DNA of 57,536 nt from Clostridium tepidiprofundi DSM 19306 (GCF_001594005.1 NZ_LTBA01000003.1:1-57536); one strand, 5' to 3'; counted from the stretch's first letter, positions 25,429 through 33,486 are shown. Made by a program: numbers and translations. Notes: generated by a model not told the origin, from the sequence alone.

Positions 25429-25781
25429 AAAGACACCTCTTTTTTACTTTATAGACACTATTATTAATATTGCTTATCTTTCTAGTTCAAAACTACTCAT
25501 ATTAATGATTATTTACAAATACTTGTTACATATTTCAAAAAATAAGTATACATCTCGAACTTATCCCATAAAAACTAGAATTAAACCATTAAAAATGCAA
25601 CAATTTCAAGCATTTAAATATAATAAAATTTTCTTAAAAATGATATAATATAAGCAGTTATTGATATAAAAAATGTAATTTTGCCATAAATTAGCTATAC
25701 AAACAATATACCACAAAATAATTAAAATAAAAACATATTCATTAAATCTATACTGAATTTTATTATTTTCATATGACTAAC
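25429..25781. other. 353-bp AT-rich gap with nothing recognised
   Basis: Between the exported-protein gene and hydF. No open reading frame with a ribosome binding site, hairpin terminator or repeat was recognised on either strand. hydF therefore has no clear terminator here. Confidence 0.5.
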
Positions 25782-26987
25782 TCAATTTTTATTTAATTTT
25801 ATATTAAATATCTCCAAACTTCTGTCAAGAATTCCATTTAAATATGCCAGTATAACTCCATAGTTTGTTATTTTAACACCTTTCTCTGTACACATATCTA
25901 TCCTTGTCTGCATTGTTTTTTTGTTTAACATACATGATCCACAATGAATTACTAAATCATATTCCTCTAAATCATCAGGAAAATCATGCCCTCCCTTAAA
26001 GGTATAATTCAAATTAAGTCCTGTATGCTTATTGAGAAGTCTTGGTATTTTTACTCTTCCAATATCTTCATAAGAACAATTATGTGTACAGCTTTCAGAT
26101 ATCAATATTTTTGAATTTTCATTTAGCTCTTTTATTTTCTCGACACCTTCAACTAAAGTTTTTAAATCACCCTTATACCTTGCAAAAAGTGTTGAAAAAC
26201 CTGTTAATTTGATGTTTTTAGGAACAATTTCGCTTACTCTTTTAAATGCTTGTGAATCTGTAACAACTAAATCAACATCTTTTATATCTTCTAAAGCTGA
26301 CGCAAGTTCTGTATCTCTCACAACATAACTCTTTATACCATGATCCAAACTATCTCTTATAAGTTGTACCTGTGGAAGTATTATTCTTCCTTTAGGTGCT
26401 TCTGAATCTATTGGTACAACCATAATTATTTTACTGTTGTACGGAAGCAAATCGCCTATTATAGTTTCTTCCTCTTCTTCTTGTTTTATCCTCTTTATTA
26501 ATTCATCTTTAAGTTTTAGTATATTTTCTTCTTTGGCTGCTGATACAAACAGAGCATCTTTAAATCTTTGCTTTAACTCCTGTATCCTCACATCTGATAC
26601 TGTATCTATTTTATTAATAACCGTCATGTATGGAATATTATATTTCTTAAAATTCCTTATCGATTCATTATATTTTTCAATATCTATATCATTAATATCC
26701 ATTACATACATAGCAAAATCCGTTCTTTGAAGTATCTTGAGACTTCTTTTTACTCTCAATTCTCCCAATTCACCAGTATCACCAAGACCTGCTGTATCAA
26801 TAAAAACTACTGGTCCTAAAGGAATCAATTCCATAGGCTTATTAACTGGATCGGTTGTTGTACCTTTAACATGAGAAACCAATGATACTTCTTGACCTAT
26901 TATCGCATTTAAGAGAGATGATTTACCTGCATTTGTCTTACCATATATAGCAATATGAACTCTATTTGCACTTGGTGTATTATTCAA
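25782..26987 (-). CDS. hydF: [FeFe]-hydrogenase H-cluster maturation GTPase HydF
   Basis: A ~401-residue scaffold protein that assembles the 2Fe subcluster and delivers it to the hydrogenase. The N-terminal GTPase domain has GKTNAGKSSLLNAI, the switch/G3 DTAGLGD and NKID. The C-terminal [4Fe-4S] ligands are in SCTHNC, GGHDFP and HCGSCMLNK (CxH ... HCxxC). The start is best placed at the TTG at 26987, just after AAGGAAGGTGAT; a GTG at 26996 lies inside that site. It is last of the TM1266-hydE-hydG-hydF operon. No hydrogenase structural gene is in the window. Confidence 0.94.
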   Translation of the reverse strand: MNNTPSANRVHIAIYGKTNAGKSSLLNAIIGQEVSLVSHVKGTTTDPVNKPMELIPLGPVVFIDTAGLGDTGELGELRVKRSLKILQRTDFAMYVMDINDIDIEKYNESIRNFKKYNIPYMTVINKIDTVSDVRIQELKQRFKDALFVSAAKEENILKLKDELIKRIKQEEEEETIIGDLLPYNSKIIMVVPIDSEAPKGRIILPQVQLIRDSLDHGIKSYVVRDTELASALEDIKDVDLVVTDSQAFKRVSEIVPKNIKLTGFSTLFARYKGDLKTLVEGVEKIKELNENSKILISESCTHNCSYEDIGRVKIPRLLNKHTGLNLNYTFKGGHDFPDDLEEYDLVIHCGSCMLNKKTMQTRIDMCTEKGVKITNYGVILAYLNGILDRSLEIFNIKLNKN

Positions 26988-27008
26988 CTTTATCACCTTC
27001 CTTAAAAA

Positions 27009-28385
27009 TTACAAGTATAAATCTCTTTCTCCTTTTCTCATTCTCTCAAAATTATTTAATACCAAATTTCTAATATCTTCTCTCTCTATCTTATTTGCCT
27101 CTTCAAAAACAAATTTTTCTCCCTTTTGGCGTAACTCATCATCTGCATAGTCTAATATATATTCCCAAAGTGTCATTAATGCATTCGGTGTACAAACATT
27201 ATGAATTTGACCTGATTTTGCTAAACTCATAAATCTGTCTCCCGTTCTACCCTTTCTATAGCAAGCTGTACAATAACTTGGAATATATTTTTCATCAATT
27301 AATTCCTTTAATATTTCTAATGGACTTCTATGATCAGCTATATCGAATTGATCAATACTTCTACCTTGCTCATGTTCTTTATACCCACCTACACCAGTAC
27401 ATGAGCCAGCACTTATTTGAGATATTCCATATTTGATTAGTTCTCTTCTAATTTCTTTGCTTTCTCTAGTAGATAAAATCATTCCGGTAAATGGAACTGC
27501 CAAACGTATGATTGCAACTAATTTTTTAAATTCTTCATCAGTAACCATATGAGGAAACATATCCAAATCCATGCCTTCAGCTTTTTTAAGTCTTGGAACA
27601 GAAATTGTATGAAAACCAACTCCAAATCTTTCTTCAAGATGCTCATTATGCAGCATTAGTGCTAGAACTTCAAACTTATAATCATACAATCCAAATAAAA
27701 CGCCTCCACCAACATCATCTATGCCACCTTCCATAGCTCTATCAAATGCTGTTAAATGATACTCATAATTTCCTTTTAAACATTTTGGGTGCATTTTTTC
27801 ATATGTTGGCTTATGATAAGTTTCTTGAAATAAAATATAAGTTCCTATCTGTGCAGCTTTTAATTTTCTATAATTTTCAACTGTAGTTGCAGCAATATTA
27901 ACATTTATTCTTCTTATAGCACCATTATCATTTTGAGTACTGTAAATTGCATCTATTGCATCTAATATATATTCTATTGGGCAGTTAACAGGATCTTCCC
28001 CAGCCTCTAATGCCAATCTCTTATGACCCATTTTTTCTAAAATCTTTACTTCTTGCTGTATTTCTTCTCTTGTTAGTTTTCTTCTGTTGAACTCATTGCA
28101 TCTCTTATATCCACAATATGCGCAATTATTTACACAGTAATTACTAACATATAGAGGCGCAAAAACAACTAATCTATTTCCATATATAGATTTTTTAATA
28201 TCTCCTGCAATCTTAAATATTTCTTTTAACTGCTCCTCTTCTTCAGCTTGAAGAAGTACAGCAATATCCTTATGAGATAATCCCTTGTGCTCTCTTGCTT
28301 TTTCTAATACTCTTTGAATATCCTCTCTTGATGCATTTTTACTTTCTTCTAATAAATTTTCAATATACTCATGATTTATAAACAT
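27009..28385 (-). CDS. hydG: [FeFe]-hydrogenase maturase HydG, radical SAM tyrosine lyase
   Basis: A 458-residue radical SAM enzyme that cleaves tyrosine to give the CO and CN ligands of the H-cluster. The radical SAM cluster motif CVNNCAYCGYK (CX3CX2C) is present, and the C-terminal auxiliary cluster ligands are in CTACYRKGRTGDRF and NVCTPNAL. Length and both Fe-S sites agree with an active enzyme. GGAGGG precedes the ATG. It lies 33 bases after hydE. Confidence 0.95.
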   Translation of the reverse strand: MFINHEYIENLLEESKNASREDIQRVLEKAREHKGLSHKDIAVLLQAEEEEQLKEIFKIAGDIKKSIYGNRLVVFAPLYVSNYCVNNCAYCGYKRCNEFNRRKLTREEIQQEVKILEKMGHKRLALEAGEDPVNCPIEYILDAIDAIYSTQNDNGAIRRINVNIAATTVENYRKLKAAQIGTYILFQETYHKPTYEKMHPKCLKGNYEYHLTAFDRAMEGGIDDVGGGVLFGLYDYKFEVLALMLHNEHLEERFGVGFHTISVPRLKKAEGMDLDMFPHMVTDEEFKKLVAIIRLAVPFTGMILSTRESKEIRRELIKYGISQISAGSCTGVGGYKEHEQGRSIDQFDIADHRSPLEILKELIDEKYIPSYCTACYRKGRTGDRFMSLAKSGQIHNVCTPNALMTLWEYILDYADDELRQKGEKFVFEEANKIEREDIRNLVLNNFERMRKGERDLYL

Positions 28386-28418
28386 ATTATTATACCCTCC
28401 AATTATTTTAAGATTAAA

Positions 28419-29465
28419 TCATTTCCTTTTCCAATTTAAATTGTCTCCTCTTGATAAATCAAGGACAAAACCAGCTTTATTGATTCTATTTTCAATACAT
28501 TTTCTGCACTGTGCCGACTCATCACCCGTGCATATTTTGCCATCATAGAGAGAATATTTTTCTCTAACCGAAACAGGCGATAAATTTGGCATAACAACAT
28601 TTGCTCCCGCTTTTAATCCCTTTTCCCGTCCCAATGGATCTATAGTTCCTAATGCAGTAGTCGCAGGCAAAAGCACATACGGTAAAAATAATCTAGTTAA
28701 AGCAAGCATTATAATTGTATTATAAGTAGTGCCTCTTTCCTTATCAGCAAGTGGAGTATCTTTATGTGGAATAAACGGTCCTATACCAACCATTTCAGGT
28801 TCAAGTTCTTTTAAAAACATAAAATCCTTAACAAATGTTTCATTCGATTGCCCCGGTAACCCCACCATAAATCCTGCTCCAACTTGATAACCAATTTCTT
28901 TTAAATTCCACAAACATTGAATTCTGTTTTCAAAACTAGCATTAGGATGAAGTTTTTCATATAATTCCTTTGAAGCAGTTTCATGCCTTAATAAGTATCT
29001 ATCAGCACCTGCATCGTAAAACTTTTTATATGAATCATATGACTTTTCACCTATTGAAAGCGTTACAGCTGAATAAGGAAATTTTCTCTTTATTTCTGTA
29101 ATAATTTCAACAATTTTATCATCAGTATAAAATTCATCTTCTCCACCTTGAAGCACAAAAGTTTTGTAACCAAGCCTATCTCCTTCTTTACATACCTCTA
29201 AAATCTCATCAATAGACAACCTGTATCTGTCTGCTTTTTTGTTGGCGGCTCTTATACCACAGTAAACACAATTTCTTTTACAATAATTTGTAAATTCAAT
29301 TAACCCTCTCATAAATACTCTATTACCATAAGTTTTTAACATAGTTTCATGTGCTTTTTCGATGAGATATGTTGCATCATTTTCATTCAAATTGTATAAT
29401 AATTCTAACAATTCAATTTCATCAATATAATTTTCTTTATATAGCTTATTAATTAATTTTCTCAT
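28419..29465 (-). CDS. hydE: [FeFe]-hydrogenase maturase HydE, radical SAM protein
   Basis: A 348-residue radical SAM protein of the HydE family, needed for building the dithiomethylamine bridge and organometallic precursor of the H-cluster. The cluster motif is CKRNCVYCGIR. FVLQGGEDEFY and GFMVGLPGQSNETF are further family motifs. AGGTGGAA precedes the ATG. It is the second gene of the maturation operon, 35 bases after the TM1266-like gene. Confidence 0.95.
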   Translation of the reverse strand: MRKLINKLYKENYIDEIELLELLYNLNENDATYLIEKAHETMLKTYGNRVFMRGLIEFTNYCKRNCVYCGIRAANKKADRYRLSIDEILEVCKEGDRLGYKTFVLQGGEDEFYTDDKIVEIITEIKRKFPYSAVTLSIGEKSYDSYKKFYDAGADRYLLRHETASKELYEKLHPNASFENRIQCLWNLKEIGYQVGAGFMVGLPGQSNETFVKDFMFLKELEPEMVGIGPFIPHKDTPLADKERGTTYNTIIMLALTRLFLPYVLLPATTALGTIDPLGREKGLKAGANVVMPNLSPVSVREKYSLYDGKICTGDESAQCRKCIENRINKAGFVLDLSRGDNLNWKRK

Positions 29466-29500
29466 TCTTTAGTTCCACCTATATATTTTTCTATATATCT

Positions 29501-29752
29501 TTATATGTCTTTCTTAGAAATAGACGTTTTAACTGATACATGATTAATATTCCCAAGTTTACCTGTCAGACTGTTTATTTCATTTAAATCTCCAATAATA
29601 GTAATGGATATTACCGATATACCTAAATCCTCAAAAGGTATTCCCATTCTCCCTTTTATCAATCCCTTAAAGTTTGCTACTACTTCATTAAATTCTTTCT
29701 GAGCTTTCTCTGGTTCCTCTAGTATCGCACTTATAACAGCTATTTTTTTCAT
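29501..29752 (-). CDS. TM1266-family putative regulator of the iron-only hydrogenase system
   Basis: An 83-residue ACT-like protein (KKIAVISAILEEPEKAQKEFNEV ... INHVSVKTSIS). Proteins of this family are encoded next to hydE/hydG/hydF in many Firmicutes and Thermotogae and are annotated as putative regulators; ligand and mechanism are unknown. AAGGAGG precedes the ATG. It heads the operon and follows a candidate noncoding RNA and a block of 12-bp repeats. Confidence 0.88.
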   Translation of the reverse strand: MKKIAVISAILEEPEKAQKEFNEVVANFKGLIKGRMGIPFEDLGISVISITIIGDLNEINSLTGKLGNINHVSVKTSISKKDI

Positions 29753-29826
29753 ATCATTCCTCCTTGAAATGCATTATATTTTCTCAAAATATATTTAAAT
29801 ATGTTTTGATATAAGTAAAATTCAAT

Positions 29827-29886
29827 CTAAATAAACATATAAATAAGCATATAAATATACATATAAACAAACATCTAAATAAACAT
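29827..29886. repeat. Five 12-bp tandem repeats in the hyd operon leader
   Basis: Five exact-length units (29827, 29839, 29851, 29863, 29875) close to MTAAATAAACAT. They lie between a terminator-like hairpin (29907-29937) and the TM1266-like start codon at 29752. Confidence 0.8.
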
Positions 29887-29906
29887 ATAGCAAATATTCA
29901 ATGCAA

Positions 29907-29937
29907 ATAAAAAAGACTTTTCCTCGAAAGAAAAGTC
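29907..29937 (-). terminator. Rho-independent terminator upstream of the hyd maturation operon
   Basis: GACTTTTC and GAAAAGTC form an 8-bp stem with a 7-base loop. On minus it is followed by TTTTTTATT. It ends the candidate RNA described at 29907-30137, or acts as an attenuator before the hyd operon. Confidence 0.8.
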
Positions 29938-30137
29938 GAATTAAGCACAGTAATACTCCAAAACACCTTTAAATAGGCATAACACATCTACTCACAGCCA
30001 CTTTATTCACTTCCCTTTCAGATTAGATTTCTCTTTTCTGTTAGGCACACGCTGCACACACATATTCAATTTTAACATAATTATCAATATATCACTGAAC
30101 AAATACCTCAAGACTACTCTCAAGACATTTGAACCTC
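29907..30137 (-). ncRNA. Candidate ~230-nt noncoding RNA or regulated leader
   Basis: A consensus-like promoter and a strong terminator bracket about 230 nt with no coding capacity on minus. The ends can pair: UUGAG-AGUAGU near the 5' end complements AUUACU-gug-CUUAA near the 3' end, leaving a large AU-rich internal loop, a shape like 6S RNA. Alternatively it is an attenuated leader for the TM1266-hydEGF operon. I could not assign it to a known riboswitch class. Confidence 0.5.
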
Positions 30138-30143
30138 GATATT

Positions 30144-30172
30144 ATTTTAACAACCATTACCCACAAAGTCAA
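30144..30172 (-). promoter_or_regulatory. Promoter of the candidate RNA upstream of the hyd operon
   Basis: On minus TTGACT (30172-30167) and TAAAAT (30149-30144) with exactly 17 bases between. The predicted start is near 30137. Confidence 0.7.
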
Positions 30173-30257
30173 GAGCATACCCCAGGGGTGCAAAATTTGG
30201 TAATTACGATTAAACTAATGAACCGTCCCCTTATTTTCCTTACAATATTTTCAATAA

Positions 30258-30302
30258 AAAAATACAGTTCATTGAATCCATTACATTATGAACTGTATTT
30301 TT
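30258..30302 (-). terminator. Terminator of the 51-residue protein gene
   Basis: A perfect 15-bp inverted repeat (AAAAATACAGTTCAT / ATGAACTGTATTTTT) with a 15-base loop. On minus the 3' arm ends in a T-run. Confidence 0.8.
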
Positions 30303-30361
30303 ATCTTCTAAGCTATTTATTCCCCAATAGCTCCATTTAATAATGTTTTAATTTTTGGACT

Positions 30362-30517
30362 CTACCATCCATTCTTTTTAGCTTCTTCACCACTTTTATT
30401 TGTACCAGGCTTTTCAATAGTGGTATTAAAACTATTCTTTGCATATTGATTATGAGATTTAGTTCCATTTTGCAGATAGTTTTCCTTGGTATATTCTCTC
30501 TTATTATGTTTTTTCAT
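30362..30517 (-). CDS. Small hydrophilic protein, 51 residues, unknown function
   Basis: An ATG at 30517 follows GGAGGTACAGA and opens 51 codons: MKKHNKREYTKENYLQNGTK at the start and NKSGEEAKKNGW at the end. It has its own perfect hairpin terminator. It is highly charged, rich in Asn, Lys and Gln, with no cysteine and no membrane segment, a composition seen in small spore proteins. On minus CATACTATAAT lies about 50 bases upstream. CATACTA resembles the -10 of sporulation sigma factors G/E, while TATAAT inside it would also serve sigma-A. It is not a family I can name. Confidence 0.7.
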   Translation of the reverse strand: MKKHNKREYTKENYLQNGTKSHNQYAKNSFNTTIEKPGTNKSGEEAKKNGW

Positions 30518-30634
30518 TCTGTACCTCCTATACTTATTGAGCAGTTAGTACCCAATTATAGTATGTGGAATTTTTTATTTTTAAAACACCACTTGTTGCG
30601 TGTTTTTTGGTATAATGTACTGGTGTTATGAACA

Positions 30635-30750
30635 TTTATCGATTTTACAAGACTCCCACTTCTATAAGTGGGAGATTGAATCTTTTGCTTCAGGTGGAGT
30701 AGAGTCTCCACGTGAAGTCTCTATGTTTTGCTTTAGCAAAACGAGTTCAC
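30635..30750 (+). repeat. Best-preserved IS200/IS605-end-like repeat (R1 copy B)
   Basis: Begins TTTATCGATTTTACAAGAC and ends GAGTTCAC. Three hairpins can form: CTCCCACTT/AAGTGGGAG (9 bp), CTTCA-GGTGGAG/CTCCAC-GTGAAG (11 bp with a mismatch) and GTTTTGC/GCAAAAC with a TTTA loop. Subterminal hairpins, a TTTAT at the left edge and an AGTTCAC end are like IS200/IS605 elements and their TnpB guide-RNA ends. No tnpA or tnpB remains. Confidence 0.65.
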
Positions 30751-30783
30751 TTTTTAGCACACTGGAGGTAGTAAAGATAACCT

Positions 30784-31917
30784 ATGAAATATAAATTAAA
30801 CAACACTTTTTTAAATAGTATTTTGAGAAAAATAAAAAAGGAAATAGTTTTTTCATTATCGTTCTTATTAGCCATAGTAACTTCTATTATAAATTCTCCT
30901 AAGATTAGCTATATTGATTTTAAAGTTTTATTTTCATTATTCAATCTTATGATAGTAGTAGCCGCATTTAATGATTTAAAAATACTGGACATGCTTGCAA
31001 TAAAGATACTTAATAAATTTAATAATTCGAGGAGAATTTCTTTAATATTAATATTATTAACATTTTTCAGTGCAATGCTTATTACTAATGATGTAGCACT
31101 CATTACATTTGTACCTTTGACATTGATAACTTGTGAAAAAGCACAATTCAACCCTGTATATACTATAATTTTCCAAACAATAGCTGCAAATATAGGAAGT
31201 AGTTTAACTCCAATGGGTAACCCTCAAAATTTATTTTTGTTTTCCTATTTCAACATTAAACCCATTGAATTTTTTAAAGTTATGTTGCCTTTTGTGACGC
31301 TAGGTTTACTTTGGCTTATTGTATTAAATAGAAAAGTTAAAAATGAAAATTTAATATTTTTACTAGAAAATTTATATATTAAAAACAAAATACAAGCCAT
31401 AGTATTCTCATTGCTTTTCATATTAATTATTTTATCGGTATTTAATATAATTAATTATAAATTGATTTCAATGATAACAATAACAATCACTTTAATTTTT
31501 AATAAAGATTTAATCAAAAAAGCAGATTACTTTTTACTTTTAACATTTATATGTTTCTTTATATTCATAGGAAATGTATCAAGCATGCATGTTGTTAAGT
31601 CCTTTATGGGCAGTATTTTAAATCATAAAGGTAGTACATACTTTTCTTCAATTTTGTTAAGTCAAATTATTAGTAATGTACCATGTTCTATTTTATTAGC
31701 TGGATTTACCCAAAAATGGAATGAACTATTACTAGGTGTGAATATAGGAGGTATGGGAACTATTATAGCTTCATTAGCAAGTTTAATCTCTTATAAGTTA
31801 TATATTAATAGTGCCAATGATGTTTCTTCAAAAAAGTACTTATTATTATTTCATATTTACAATATTGCAAGTCTTGTATTATTTACCATAATTTGCACCC
31901 CAGGGGTAATCCCCTGA
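30784..31917 (+). CDS. ArsB/CitMHS-type anion permease
   Basis: A 377-residue polytopic membrane protein with about 10 hydrophobic segments. LITNDVALITFVPLTL and ANIGSSLTPMGNPQNLFLF match the ion-transporter superfamily that includes ArsB, CitMHS and SLC13 permeases; the repeat of this motif in the C-terminal half (LSQIISNVPCSILL) is also typical. Substrate (arsenite, citrate, sulfate or other) cannot be told, and no ars gene is nearby. GGAGGT lies 14 bases before the ATG, longer than usual, just after the R1 repeat, so translation may be weak. The last codons include one of the 17-bp inverted repeats. Confidence 0.75.
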   Translation: MKYKLNNTFLNSILRKIKKEIVFSLSFLLAIVTSIINSPKISYIDFKVLFSLFNLMIVVAAFNDLKILDMLAIKILNKFNNSRRISLILILLTFFSAMLITNDVALITFVPLTLITCEKAQFNPVYTIIFQTIAANIGSSLTPMGNPQNLFLFSYFNIKPIEFFKVMLPFVTLGLLWLIVLNRKVKNENLIFLLENLYIKNKIQAIVFSLLFILIILSVFNIINYKLISMITITITLIFNKDLIKKADYFLLLTFICFFIFIGNVSSMHVVKSFMGSILNHKGSTYFSSILLSQIISNVPCSILLAGFTQKWNELLLGVNIGGMGTIIASLASLISYKLYINSANDVSSKKYLLLFHIYNIASLVLFTIICTPGVIP

Positions 31918-31919
31918 GG
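31899..31919. terminator. Hairpin between convergent permease and YitT genes
   Basis: CAGGGG-TAAT-CCCCTG, a 6-bp GC-rich stem extendable by two more pairs. It spans the permease stop and lies 4 bases before the yitT stop. No T-run follows on plus. Confidence 0.45.
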
Positions 31920-31922
31920 ATA

Positions 31923-32774
31923 TTATTCATTTATGCTCTTAAAACCTTCTCCTAGAACTTCATAAATATTATTTACTTTAACAAAAGAATCACAGTCAAC
32001 TGATTTTATATACCGTTTTAATCTTATAAATTCTTTTTTACTTACTACAGTATCTAAAATATCAAATTTATTGTCTGTATAAGCTCCCTTTGCCTTATAT
32101 AAAGTTACTCCTCTTTCAAGTTCGTTAATAATAAAATCTTTTATAATATCTTGTTTTGAACTTATGATTACAACCTCTTTACGATCATTAAAGCTAATAA
32201 TTAGCTTGTCAATTAATAATCCATTTATAATTACAGCCAACAAAGCATACATACCCTTTGTTACACCAAAACACATACCTGCTAATATTGTTGACACCAA
32301 ATCGATAATAAGAAGTGACTTTCCTATTTCTATATGAGTATACTTATTCAATATTTTTGCAAGTATATCCGTGCCACCTGTAGAAGCATTTACATTAAAA
32401 ATAATTCCCATTCCTACACCTTGAATCAAAATTCCAATTATTAAATCCAGTAATACATCATTTGTTAAAGGTTTAAATTTGGGAAATGCCATCTCAAGCA
32501 GCATCATATACCCTGAAAGTGAAAAACTAGAATATATCGTTTTAGCACCAAAACTTGGCCCTATAACTATAAATGCTATAACAAATAATATAATATTCAT
32601 CATTATCATCAAAAGACCAACTGGCAAAAAAGGCAAAAATTTATTTATTACAAGCCCAAATCCATACACCCCACCTGCAGCAATGCTATGTGGTTCTAGA
32701 AAGAAAAAAAGTCCTGCAGCAGTTAAAAATGACCCCAAAGTAATGATGATAAAATCTTTAATACTGTTCTTCAT
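31923..32774 (-). CDS. YitT family membrane protein
   Basis: A ~283-residue protein with five to six membrane segments (GSFLTAAGLFFFLEPHSIAAGGVYG near the start, then NVNASTGGTDILAKIL) followed by a cytoplasmic DUF2179 domain (DILDTVVSKKEFIRLKRYIKS). YitT proteins are widespread in Firmicutes with no firm function. The start is taken as the ATG at 32774; a TTG at 32780 is possible and neither has a strong ribosome binding site. Just upstream is a hairpin followed by U-residues and a long structured leader, so expression may be controlled in the 5' region. Confidence 0.85.
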   Translation of the reverse strand: MKNSIKDFIIITLGSFLTAAGLFFFLEPHSIAAGGVYGFGLVINKFLPFLPVGLLMIMMNIILFVIAFIVIGPSFGAKTIYSSFSLSGYMMLLEMAFPKFKPLTNDVLLDLIIGILIQGVGMGIIFNVNASTGGTDILAKILNKYTHIEIGKSLLIIDLVSTILAGMCFGVTKGMYALLAVIINGLLIDKLIISFNDRKEVVIISSKQDIIKDFIINELERGVTLYKAKGAYTDNKFDILDTVVSKKEFIRLKRYIKSVDCDSFVKVNNIYEVLGEGFKSINE

Positions 32775-32793
32775 AAACAAACCGTTGCCAAAA

Positions 32794-33041
32794 CCTTATA
32801 AAACTCTATAAAGCTTGTTTAATTCCCTGTTCAACCTATCCCATTTTACCGAAGCTACTTTGGTTTGATATAATAGTCCGAGGGCTTAAATTCGGATACA
32901 ACGAATCCTACATATACAAGTTTACTTTTAAGTGTAACTACTTGTATTCACTAACATTTGCTTGGTTTTCGCTAACTACCACCCTCATGGTTCTACCCAA
33001 TGGTTATATCACTTTCGCAATATACGGGATTCACAATAGCT
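32794..33041 (-). ncRNA. Candidate structured leader RNA of the yitT gene
   Basis: On minus TGATATAAT (an extended -10, TATAAT at 33053-33048) could start an RNA near 33041. The following 250 nt have no coding capacity and contain stems such as ATACAAGT/ACTTGTAT (32914-32921 with 32940-32947) and GGAT/ATCC. They end in CTTTATA-GAGTTT-TATAAGG-TTTT at 32813-32790, a weak terminator-like hairpin 17 bases before the yitT start. A riboswitch-like attenuator or an sRNA is possible. I do not recognise a known class. Confidence 0.45.
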
Positions 33042-33202
33042 AACTCCATTATATCACAAATTTAGCACTTGTATCCTTAACAATTTTTTAGATAGTTTTA
33101 TAGACTTTTATAATAATTCTGCAACAGTCTACCTCCCTCCCAATAAATTTAATCATTCAAATTTTAACAATAGATATATATGTTTGTTCAGAAGACAGTA
33201 AG

Positions 33203-33232
33203 TAAAAATCCCTTGGATAGCAAAACCAAGGG
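33203..33232 (-). terminator. Terminator of the cobalamin riboswitch
   Basis: CCCTTGG and CCAAGGG, 7-bp stem with 9-base loop, followed on minus by ATTTTT. GCAAATAT/ATATTTGC just upstream could form a competing structure. Confidence 0.75.
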
Positions 33233-33314
33233 AGCAAATATACCATCGAAAAATGAAAAAATCATATTTGCGTAACACCCCCTCTATCGACCGTAGAGAA
33301 ATAAAGCGCTGAAT

Positions 33315-33486
33315 TTTTAGGCAGGTCTTCTGACTTAGATTCATCATCTTTATACTCCTTCCCAGTTTTTAAATGAAAACCAGTGGCAAAATGTATAAAG
33401 GCTCCTCAACACAGCGGCGGGACCGTACAGGATTCTAACCTGTTTCCCTTTTAAATTAATGAGAATACCCCATTAATACCTAAAAA
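33315..33486 (-). promoter_or_regulatory. Cobalamin (B12) riboswitch with no cobalamin gene downstream
   Basis: On minus the order of conserved blocks is that of the AdoCbl riboswitch: GGTATTAATG, AAAGGGAAACAGGT, AATCCTGTACGGTCCCGCCG, CTGTG, GAGGAGCC, TTTGCCACTGG, CTGGGAAGG, AGTCAGAAGACCTGCC. The B12-box-like CCGCCGCTGT and GCCACTG are present. A terminator follows at 33203-33232. No corrinoid gene follows; the next gene is yitT, about 430 bases on. Confidence 0.92.

Larger units (their letters stand above)
30178..31908. repeat. 17-bp inverted repeats flanking a 1.7-kb segment
   Basis: TACCCCAGGGGTGCAAA at 30178-30194 and TTTGCACCCCAGGGGTA at 31892-31908 are inverted copies differing only at the central W of CCCCWGGGG. 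They enclose the 51-residue protein gene, an R1 repeat and the anion permease gene. Just inside the left copy lies GAACCGTCCCC, a GC-rich motif I recall as recurrent in Firmicute intergenic repeats. Confidence 0.6.

Noticed and set aside
29938-30137. Cobalamin, TPP, SAM, FMN, T-box or other known riboswitch upstream of the hyd operon
   Set aside because: AAAGGGAAGTG at first suggested a cobalamin core, but the CCGCC and GCCACTG blocks are missing and no other class signature was found; left as an unassigned RNA.
33153-33347. 64-codon minus-strand reading frame
   Set aside because: It starts inside the conserved core of the cobalamin riboswitch and runs through the terminator hairpin, so it is not a gene.
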